Assembly (NCBI GenBank): GCA_947174215.1
Contig: CAMWIB010000100.1
Coordinates: forward strand, 1-5,122
Direction of reading: 5' to 3'
DNA from: an uncultured Clostridia bacterium
GTDB lineage: Bacteria > Bacillota > Clostridia > Christensenellales > CAG-917
DNA length: 5,122 nt
Part shown: in pieces, positions 1-5,122 of the stretch
How positions within the stretch are numbered: the stretch's first letter is position 1
Layout of the letters: every line of letters begins with the position of its first letter
Translations under genes and position numbers: made by a program
Notes under the pieces: model-generated
The model's database searches: none
What the model was told of the DNA's origin: nothing
Seen by the model: the letters and a program-made list of their open reading frames with translations, nothing else

Positions 1-1527
1 ACCCGCATATATTCAAATCTACGCGAGCAGTTTGAGCGTATGGGTGGATACACCTACAAAAAGGAGTATATGACGGCGGTCAAGAAGTTCGGCTTTACAG
101 ATAGTGACTTGCAAAAGCGACTTGTAGAGTTTTCGGGCGGACAGCGCACGAAAATCGCACTAATTAGACTGCTTCTGTCAAAGCCCGACGTCTTACTTCT
201 CGACGAGCCTACCAACCACCTCGATTTGCAGGCGATAGAATGGCTTGAACGCTATCTTATCGGATATAAGAATTCCTGTATCATCGTGTCGCACGACCGT
301 ATGTTCCTCGATAAGATTGTAAACGTTGTGTACGAAGTTGAGTACGGCGAAACGACGAGGTATAGCGGCAACTATTCCGCGTTTATGGTGCAGAAGCAGC
401 AGAATTACGATAAGGCGTTGAAGGACTCAATACAGCGCAAAAAGGAAATAGACCGACTGAACGCCCTCGTTGAGCGTTTCCGTTATAAGGCGACTAAGGC
501 GGCAATGGTTCAATCCAAGATAAAGCAGATACAGCGTATTGGCGACGTGGGTACGCCCGTAGGCTTTGACAACAGCACGTTTAGAGCGAACTTTCAGCCC
601 GTTCACGAAACAGTTGAGAAAGCGATTGTTCTTAGCGACCTCTCGTTTGGATACGACAGACAGCTTGGGCATATCGATATGACGGTGAAACGCGGACAGA
701 AGGTCGGCATAATAGGGCAGAACGGTACGGGTAAATCCACGCTTATAAAAACCGTTATGCACCTTATTCCGTCGCTTGGCGGCAGTGCGTCATTTGGGCT
801 TCACGCGGAAGTCGGATACTTTGACCAGACTCTTACGCAGAGCTTTTCAACGCTCACGGTTATGGAGGATTTTCATAACGCATTCCCATTGCTTTCAGAC
901 ACGGAGGTGCGCAGTACGCTCGGCTCGTTCCTATTTACGGGCGACGACGTGTTTAAGCAGATTTGCGACTTATCGGGCGGCGAGAAGGTTCGTCTTGCGC
1001 TCTGCAAGATATTTAAGAAAAGACCGAATATTCTCATACTCGACGAGCCTACAAACCATATGGATATAATCGGCAAGGAAACGCTTGAAAATATGCTTTC
1101 GGCGTATACGGGTACGGTGCTTACGGTATCTCACGACCGCTATTTCATAAACAGAATCTGCGATAGACTTATCGTTTTTGAGGAAGGCAACGCGCAGATT
1201 TTTGACGGCAAATATTCCGATTATGAATTGCAAAAATTCGCCTCAGACGATGACAGCGCGGAGCAGAAGAAACCGATTGTAAAGAAGGGTAAGCCTATAT
1301 CGGAGTCTACCGCGCGCAACAAACGCTTGCACCGCATAGGCGTGCTGGAAAGCAAAATGAAAGTTTTAACTGATAAAATTGACGAGTTAAAACGTCAAAT
1401 GGGTGAAGACCCAGCTATTTATACCGACTATCAAAAGATTGCGGAAATTGAAAATATAATATTGGAGTTGACGACACAGCTTGAACCCTTGGAAGAAGAA
1501 TGGCTGTCGCTTTCGGACGAGGATTGA
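1..1527 (+). CDS. ABC-F family ATPase (translation factor/ribosome protection type), 5' end cut by window edge
   Basis: The reading frame is open from base 1, so the ATG at 40 is probably internal and the true start lies off the left edge. Residues here are numbered from that ATG. Seen: an ABC signature FSGGQ (31-35), Walker B LLLDEPTNHLD (52-62) and switch His85 of the first ATPase domain; its Walker A is outside the window. A charged helical linker (about 113-167, with RFRYKATKAAM) matches the P-site tRNA interaction motif region of ABC-F proteins. The second ATPase domain is complete: Walker A GQNGTGKST (226-234), signature LSGGE (311-315), Walker B with D335 and E336, His365. A Lys/Glu-rich C-terminal coiled coil (about 405-490) follows. 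There are no membrane segments, so this is not a transporter. Family knowledge: ABC-F proteins bind the ribosomal E site and relieve stalling; some confer antibiotic resistance. The overall look is YdiF-like housekeeping, but the subfamily is not certain. Confidence 0.93.
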   Translation, partial: TRIYSNLREQFERMGGYTYKKEYMTAVKKFGFTDSDLQKRLVEFSGGQRTKIALIRLLLSKPDVLLLDEPTNHLDLQAIEWLERYLIGYKNSCIIVSHDRMFLDKIVNVVYEVEYGETTRYSGNYSAFMVQKQQNYDKALKDSIQRKKEIDRLNALVERFRYKATKAAMVQSKIKQIQRIGDVGTPVGFDNSTFRANFQPVHETVEKAIVLSDLSFGYDRQLGHIDMTVKRGQKVGIIGQNGTGKSTLIKTVMHLIPSLGGSASFGLHAEVGYFDQTLTQSFSTLTVMEDFHNAFPLLSDTEVRSTLGSFLFTGDDVFKQICDLSGGEKVRLALCKIFKKRPNILILDEPTNHMDIIGKETLENMLSAYTGTVLTVSHDRYFINRICDRLIVFEEGNAQIFDGKYSDYELQKFASDDDSAEQKKPIVKKGKPISESTARNKRLHRIGVLESKMKVLTDKIDELKRQMGEDPAIYTDYQKIAEIENIILELTTQLEPLEEEWLSLSDED

Positions 1528-1545
1528 TATACAAGGATTGATATA
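1517..1545 (+). repeat. 14-bp tandem duplication across the ABC-F stop codon
   Basis: Two adjacent 14-base units, 1517-1530 and 1531-1544, differ at one position, and base 1545 continues the match. The shared core is GGATTGATATA (1521-1531 and 1535-1545). The first unit contains the TGA stop (1525-1527); the second is non-coding. The pattern looks like a replication-slippage duplication. No function is implied. Confidence 0.7.
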
Positions 1546-1588
1546 AGAAATTGCGCGGTCGCTTAGACTTGGCAATGTAGTAGGATGT

Positions 1589-2809
1589 ATGAAAAACAAA
1601 TTGAGTAGAAAGCATAAAATACTCATAGGTGTGTTGACGCCGATATGCGCCTTTCTTTTGGCGTTTTTCATATTGTGTTGCGTGACGATGGGAATGTACT
1701 CGCCGACGTTCTTAGGGCGCGTTCTCGGTCACGTGGATTCAAGTATAACCGACTACAAAATCTTTCCAGAAAGAGTTATGCAAAAGAGCGATAATGCTTA
1801 TCATTATGAGCGCGCTATAAACGCTTCGATTGGAGATATATCCGTCAATTATGGAAATAAGCAAAAGACTTTAAGTGAGTTTGTAAAAAATACGGATACG
1901 ACTTCTTTTATAATTGTAAAAAATGACAAAGTCATATACGAGCAGTACGCAAACGGGTATAACGAAAGCTCGATAAACACGTCATTTTCAATGGCAAAAT
2001 CCGTCGTGTCGCTTTTGATTGGCAAAGCGTTTGAGGGTGGATATATAAAGAGCGTAGACGAGCCTATATCAAACTACATTGCGGAATTTGAAGGCAAGGA
2101 GATAGGAAAAACCACAATTGAAGAGCTGTTGCTTATGCGCTCGGAAATAGTGTACGACGAGGATAAATTCTTGTGGTTTGGCGACGATTCGCTGACGTAC
2201 TGGTATGACGATTTGAGAAGCCTTGCTCTCAAACATACTAAGCTTACGGATAAGTATGGCGGCAAATTTCATTATAACAACTATCATCCGCTTCTGCTTG
2301 GCATAATTTTGGAGCGTAGCACGGGCGTTAGCGTTACAGAGTTTTTCGAGCGTGAAATATGGGGAAAGCTTGGCGCAGAGTATGACGCGTCTTGGAGCTT
2401 GGATAGCGACAAAACGGGCTTTGAGAAAATGGAGAGCGGAATTAACTTCCGTGCGATAGATTTTGTAAAGCTCGGCAGTATGGTGCTACACGGCGGATAT
2501 TGGAATGGAGAGCAGGTTATAAGCCGCGAATGGCTTGACGTATCTACACTTGGAGAAATAAACGGTGAAGATTATAAGGGTACGTTCCTTTCCAACAAGA
2601 ACATCGGCTACAAATATATGTGGTATTACACGCCGTCTGATGGAGCAGGCTATGATATAATTGCGTGGGGCAAGTCCGACCAGATACTTTACATCTCGCC
2701 TGCAAACGATATGGTCATCTTGCGTACGGGCAAAACCGACGGCGGTGTATCGAATTGGGTTGAAGCGTTGAAGGGGATAAGCGCAAGCATAAACGGTGTT
2801 CAGTTGTAG
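1589..2809 (+). CDS. Membrane-anchored serine hydrolase, beta-lactamase/NylB-like fold
   Basis: A 406-residue protein. The N-terminus is Lys/Arg-rich (residues 2-10) followed by one hydrophobic segment (about 11-34) and no lipobox, so it is probably a signal anchor with the catalytic domain outside the membrane. Catalytic motifs seen: SMAK (134-137) is the SxxK nucleophile motif and YNN (229-231) is the YxN motif, followed by the typical LLGIILERSTG helix. Near the C-terminus AWGKSDQILYISP (359-371) takes the place of the usual GxGGQ/KTG strand. This order fits the class C beta-lactamase-related family (Pfam Beta-lactamase), closest by eye to 6-aminohexanoate-dimer hydrolase-type proteins. 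The substrate is unknown: amide, ester or peptidoglycan-derived are all possible. The start at 1589 is chosen because it puts the basic residues before the anchor; the ribosome site is weak (AGGA at 1582-1585, only 3 bases away). It lies 61 bases after the ABC-F gene with no clear terminator between, so co-transcription is possible. AAA and AAG are both common for lysine, unlike the kinase gene. Confidence 0.88.
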   Translation: MKNKLSRKHKILIGVLTPICAFLLAFFILCCVTMGMYSPTFLGRVLGHVDSSITDYKIFPERVMQKSDNAYHYERAINASIGDISVNYGNKQKTLSEFVKNTDTTSFIIVKNDKVIYEQYANGYNESSINTSFSMAKSVVSLLIGKAFEGGYIKSVDEPISNYIAEFEGKEIGKTTIEELLLMRSEIVYDEDKFLWFGDDSLTYWYDDLRSLALKHTKLTDKYGGKFHYNNYHPLLLGIILERSTGVSVTEFFEREIWGKLGAEYDASWSLDSDKTGFEKMESGINFRAIDFVKLGSMVLHGGYWNGEQVISREWLDVSTLGEINGEDYKGTFLSNKNIGYKYMWYYTPSDGAGYDIIAWGKSDQILYISPANDMVILRTGKTDGGVSNWVEALKGISASINGVQL

Positions 2810-2822
2810 AAATTTCGCGTTT

Positions 2823-2850
2823 TCAGATTATCTAAACTTATCAAATCTGA
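2823..2850 (+). other. Weak inverted repeat just after the serine hydrolase gene
   Basis: TCAGATT (2823-2829) pairs with AATCTGA (2844-2850) around a 14-base loop, 13 bases after the stop codon, and is followed by TTTATATATA. It is AT-rich with a large loop, so it would be at best a weak terminator or mRNA-end structure for the hydrolase gene. The rest of 2851-2926 is AT-rich and holds no recognisable gene. Confidence 0.25.
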
Positions 2851-2926
2851 TTTATATATATTAGTGTGCGTATAAAATTTGGTATGAATTTATATATTCT
2901 ATAATTTGATATGTATTGTGAGAAAT

Positions 2927-2953
2927 AAAGCCCGTCCAAATGGACGGGCTTTT
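2927..2953. terminator. Bidirectional intrinsic terminator between convergent genes
   Basis: A perfect 11-bp stem (AAAGCCCGTCC at 2927-2937 with GGACGGGCTTT at 2942-2952) has a 4-base loop. On the + strand it runs into TTTT; on the - strand the A-run at 2927-2929 and flanking AT-rich bases give a U-rich tail. It is 27 bases beyond the kinase stop on the - strand and 117 bases beyond the hydrolase stop on the + strand. It is most likely the kinase terminator, and it also stops transcription from the other side. Confidence 0.88.
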
Positions 2954-2979
2954 GAGTTGTTGTTTAGCGAGTAGGTGGA

Positions 2980-4809
2980 TTACATCTTCTTGATGAATGC
3001 CGCAAGCTCGTTGAGGATGACGTCAAGACCGTGTGCGCCTGCGTCGGGATAACCGATACTGCGCTTACCAACCGTGCCGGCTCTGCCGAGGGTTGCAACG
3101 TGAGTCTTGGTTGCTTCTGCACCTTCATGAGCCGCCTTAGCGCCGAGGTCAAGACCTTCTCTCAAAGTCTTTCCTTCCTCTGCCGCCTTGGTGAGTGCGA
3201 GTGCGCAGGGCTTCAATGCGTCAACAAGCGTCTTGTCGCCGATATCAGCACCCTTGCCGAATGACTTCTTGCCGGTTTCGAATACGCCGCGGTTTGCTTC
3301 CATGAAGAGGAGAGCGACGTCAGCAAGGCTTACTTCCGTCTTGCCGAGCATTGCCTTACCTGCATACTTGAACGCAGAACCCCAGATAGGACCGGACGCG
3401 CCGCCGCAATACTCCTTGATTATTTCGGAGCAGCTTACGAGGAACTCACCGATGTCGCCTTTCTTGCGGGTCTTCCAGTCAGCCTTCAATTGCTTGAAGC
3501 CTTTTGCGATAGACATACCGAAGTCGCCGTCGCCCATCTTGTCAGCTTCGCAGAAGGGTACTTCGTTCTCGATAACGATATCAGCCATCTTGTCAACAAT
3601 CTTTACGAATGCGGCAGTGTTTATCGTTTCCGTAACAACGGGCTTGCCTTCTACCTTGTAGACAGCCTTCTTATCGTCCTCTTCGTCTGCGAAGAGAGGC
3701 TTTACCTGAGCCTCTGCCGCTGCCGCTTGCGGAGCGATGTTGAGTGCCTTGCCGATAGCCTTGACTGCTTCGAGAGCCGCCTCTGCCTCAGCAGTCATAG
3801 CCGTACCCCAAGTGAGAGCAGGGGTGGAAACAGCGTAGTCAACGAGTTCTTTAAGTTCCTTGTCAACGCGGAGAACTGTGATAGAAGCACCTGCCATATC
3901 GATAGAAGTCATGAAGTTGCCGACGATTGTGCGGTAAATCTTCACGCCGTCCTTTGCGAGTGCCTTCGTGACGGAGTTGTTGAGGATGTAAAGCTCCTGC
4001 ATAGGAGTGCCGCCGAAGCCGTTGATAAGAAGAACGACTTCCTTGCCTTTTTTAAGACCGAGGTCCTCTTCGAGGTCGGTGACGATTCTGCGTGCGAGGT
4101 CGTCTGAGAATGTACCCTTAGAGTAGTCAATCTTCTCGCGGAAACGACCGGGTTCGCCGTGAATACCTACGCCGAATTCCATCTCGTCATCGCCGATTTC
4201 AAACGTGGGGTGACCCGCCGCAGGAACCGTGCAGGAGGTGAAAGCGAAGCCGAAGGAACGAACGTTTTCGATGACCTTATTTGCAACGCGCTTGACTTCT
4301 GCAAGCTCCATACCTTGCTCAGCCGCCGCACCTGCACACTTGTGTACGAGAACCGTACCCGCAACGCCTCTGCGGCCGACGGTGTAGAGGGAGTCCTTAA
4401 CTGCGATATCGTCGTTGACGTAAACTGCGTCAACCTTGATGCCGTCCTCTTGTGCGTCGTACATAGCGTTGTTGAAGTTCATGCAGTCGCCGGAGTAGTT
4501 CTTGATGATGAGAAGTACGCCCTTTTCGGTAGCGCATTTCTTGATAGCGTTGTAAACCTGCACCTGAGAGGGTGAAGCGAATACGTCGCCGCAGACAGCC
4601 GCGTCAAGCATACCTTTTCCGACGAAACCTGCGTGTGCAGGCTCGTGACCGCTACCGCCACCTGAAATAAGGCTAACCTTAGCACCGTTGATTTCTTTCT
4701 TCTTGACGATTTTGTATTTTTCAACAAATTCGAGTTCGGGATGAGCCGCCGCAAGACCGTGACACATATCGTATACGAAGGTCTCGGGGGTGTTCATAAT
4801 CTTTTTCAT
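2980..4809 (-). CDS. dhaKL: Dihydroxyacetone kinase, fused DhaK-DhaL, ATP-dependent
   Basis: Phosphorylates dihydroxyacetone to dihydroxyacetone phosphate (glycerone kinase) in the cytoplasm, feeding glycolysis. It has 609 residues, slightly longer than the 550-590 typical of single-chain enzymes. The DhaK domain covers about 1-335: GGGSGHEPAHAGF (50-62; His55 matches the substrate-site His of E. coli DhaK), NYSGD with Asp108, and GIHGEPG (215-221), whose His217 matches the histidine that binds dihydroxyacetone covalently. An Ala-rich linker (about 336-385) joins the DhaL domain (about 392-609): the metal/ATP loop DKMGDGDFG (423-431), GGASGP (469-474), GDKTLVDAL (524-532) and GRAGTVGKRSIGYPDAGA (575-592). 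Fusion and absence of DhaM suggest ATP as donor. The ATG at 4809 is preferred over the in-frame TTG at 4827 because AAGGAG lies 6 bases before it. The Asp spacing in the DhaL loop looks one residue short. Lysine is almost always AAG, suggesting strong expression. A terminator follows the stop codon. Confidence 0.96.
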   Translation of the reverse strand: MKKIMNTPETFVYDMCHGLAAAHPELEFVEKYKIVKKKEINGAKVSLISGGGSGHEPAHAGFVGKGMLDAAVCGDVFASPSQVQVYNAIKKCATEKGVLLIIKNYSGDCMNFNNAMYDAQEDGIKVDAVYVNDDIAVKDSLYTVGRRGVAGTVLVHKCAGAAAEQGMELAEVKRVANKVIENVRSFGFAFTSCTVPAAGHPTFEIGDDEMEFGVGIHGEPGRFREKIDYSKGTFSDDLARRIVTDLEEDLGLKKGKEVVLLINGFGGTPMQELYILNNSVTKALAKDGVKIYRTIVGNFMTSIDMAGASITVLRVDKELKELVDYAVSTPALTWGTAMTAEAEAALEAVKAIGKALNIAPQAAAAEAQVKPLFADEEDDKKAVYKVEGKPVVTETINTAAFVKIVDKMADIVIENEVPFCEADKMGDGDFGMSIAKGFKQLKADWKTRKKGDIGEFLVSCSEIIKEYCGGASGPIWGSAFKYAGKAMLGKTEVSLADVALLFMEANRGVFETGKKSFGKGADIGDKTLVDALKPCALALTKAAEEGKTLREGLDLGAKAAHEGAEATKTHVATLGRAGTVGKRSIGYPDAGAHGLDVILNELAAFIKKM

Positions 4810-4815
4810 AATTAT

Positions 4816-4821
4816 CTCCTT
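4816..4821 (-). promoter_or_regulatory. Ribosome binding site that fixes the kinase start
   Basis: On the - strand AAGGAG is followed by 6 bases (ATAATT) and then the ATG at 4809. This near-perfect site lies inside the six-codon extension that would start at TTG 4827, so the TTG start is unlikely. Confidence 0.9.
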
Positions 4822-4902
4822 ATCCAATGCAATAAGCGTTTTTGCGCCTTTGCTATTTTGTTTTGAGTTTATATTTATTGAATGTATTACATATAACCTA
4901 TA

Positions 4903-4931
4903 ATTCTATAATACTTACTATTATTTGACTA
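4903..4931 (-). promoter_or_regulatory. Possible sigma-70-type promoter for the kinase gene
   Basis: On the - strand TAGTCA (4926-4931, 4 of 6 matches to the -35 consensus) is separated by 17 bases from TAGAAT (4903-4908, 5 of 6 matches to the -10). An overlapping alternative is TTGATA (4944-4949) with an 18-base spacer to AATAAT (4920-4925). The 180-base gap between the two glycerol genes is very AT-rich, so chance matches are expected. Either promoter would leave a leader of roughly 90-105 bases before the kinase start. This would allow the kinase to be transcribed separately from the dehydrogenase. Confidence 0.35.
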
Positions 4932-4953
4932 TAAATTATACGTTATCAATAAT

Positions 4954-4981
4954 ATACTCTCCTGCCGAAGCAGGAGAGTAT
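4954..4981 (-). terminator. UUCG-loop hairpin after the glycerol dehydrogenase gene
   Basis: A perfect 12-bp stem (4954-4965 with 4970-4981) closes a 4-base loop. Read on the - strand the loop is TTCG closed by C-G, the exceptionally stable UUCG tetraloop common in bacterial terminators and mRNA-end hairpins. It begins 8 bases after the dehydrogenase stop codon. The bases after it (ATTATTGATAA) are AT-rich but not a strong U-run. It may therefore be a partial terminator, or a hairpin that protects the 3' end of the upstream message, rather than a full stop. Confidence 0.7.
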
Positions 4982-4989
4982 TCTGACCA

Positions 4990-5122
4990 TTAGCAGCAGC
5001 CGCAGTCACAGCCGTATTTGAAATCGTGACCGAGCTTATCAGCCGTCTTGATTGCCGCCTTAACCATATCGACGGTTACGGGGAAGGGCATATTGTGGAT
5101 TGACTCATCGGGGATGCAGGTC
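4990..5122 (-). CDS. gldA: Glycerol dehydrogenase, C-terminal fragment (rest beyond right edge)
   Basis: The last 43 codons of a - strand gene, ending in TAA at 4990-4992. The peptide contains DESIHNMPFPVTVDMV followed by AAIKTADKLGHDF. From memory, E. coli GldA ends with ETIHNMP, then T-D-x-V, then A...AD..G..F, in the same order and spacing and at the same distance from the end. Glycerol dehydrogenase (iron-containing alcohol dehydrogenase superfamily, usually zinc-dependent, about 365-370 residues) oxidises glycerol to dihydroxyacetone with NAD+. The gene sits upstream of, and in the same direction as, the kinase that uses dihydroxyacetone, which supports the call. The catalytic and NAD-binding parts are outside the window and cannot be checked. 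Odd point: the chain ends in YGCDCGCC, a cysteine-rich tail absent from the E. coli enzyme. A less likely alternative is another iron-containing alcohol dehydrogenase family member. Confidence 0.8.
   Translation of the reverse strand, partial: TCIPDESIHNMPFPVTVDMVKAAIKTADKLGHDFKYGCDCGCC

Noticed and set aside
1550..1576. ATTGC (1550-1554) and GCAAT (1572-1576) between the ABC-F and hydrolase genes as a possible terminator.
   Set aside because: Only 5 bp pair around a 17-base loop and no T-run follows.
2879..2905. Promoter-like boxes TTGGTA and TATAAT on the + strand after the hydrolase gene.
   Set aside because: The spacer is only 15 bases, the region is AT-rich, and the strong terminator follows at once with no + strand gene after it.
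3490..4107. A 205-codon open frame on the + strand opposite the dihydroxyacetone kinase gene, with another of 157 codons at 3188-3661.
   Set aside because: Both lie wholly antisense to a gene with clear family motifs along its whole length. Long antisense frames are expected where codon use is strongly biased. Neither shows a recognisable domain.
4810..4827. A TTG start at 4827 that would add six residues to the kinase.
   Set aside because: The AAGGAG site lies inside this extension, 6 bases before the ATG at 4809, and the family N-terminus fits the ATG.
4829..4853. Imperfect hairpin (GCAA and GCG pairing with CGC and TTGC) just upstream of the kinase ribosome site, considered as a riboswitch or attenuator.
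   Set aside because: The stem has several bulges and only short paired runs, and no known riboswitch core is recognisable.
4926..4953. TTGACT with a 17-base spacer to AATAAT on the + strand, pointing toward the right edge.
   Set aside because: It leads directly into the hairpin and then antisense into the dehydrogenase gene. No + strand gene follows in the window, so it is probably a chance match in AT-rich DNA.

Overview
The window looks like chromosomal DNA from a low-to-mid GC Gram-positive anaerobe of the Bacillota/Clostridia type. This is an inference. It rests on the strong AAGGAG ribosome binding site, the AT-rich intergenic stretches, the single-chain (fused) DhaK-DhaL kinase, and the ABC-F and membrane-anchored serine hydrolase types. 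There is no rRNA, tRNA, transposase, CRISPR array or phage gene to sharpen this.

The layout is two blocks facing each other. On the + strand, 1-1527 is the 3' part of a duplicated-ATPase ABC-F translation factor gene, cut by the left edge. It is followed after 61 bases by a complete gene (1589-2809) for a membrane-anchored serine hydrolase of the beta-lactamase/6-aminohexanoate-dimer hydrolase fold. On the - strand, the right edge cuts a gene whose last 43 codons (4990-5122) closely resemble the C-terminus of glycerol dehydrogenase. Downstream of it lie a stable hairpin with a UUCG loop, an AT-rich leader, and a complete 609-residue dihydroxyacetone kinase (2980-4809) with DhaK and DhaL domains in one chain. 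The two blocks converge on a GC-rich hairpin at 2927-2953 with T-runs usable on both strands, which is probably a shared terminator.

Functionally, the - strand block is a short glycerol-use module. Glycerol dehydrogenase oxidises glycerol to dihydroxyacetone with NAD+, and the ATP-dependent fused kinase makes dihydroxyacetone phosphate, which enters glycolysis. No PTS-type DhaM is seen, consistent with ATP rather than phosphoenolpyruvate as phosphate donor. The kinase gene uses AAG for nearly all lysines, unlike the + strand hydrolase, which suggests high expression. The ABC-F protein acts on the ribosome and the hydrolase at the cell surface; the sequence gives no evidence that they work with each other or with the glycerol module.

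I see no clearly new biological system. The points most worth checking are a cysteine-rich tail on the glycerol dehydrogenase, an apparent one-residue shortening of the metal-binding loop in the DhaL domain, and the UUCG hairpin between the two glycerol genes.
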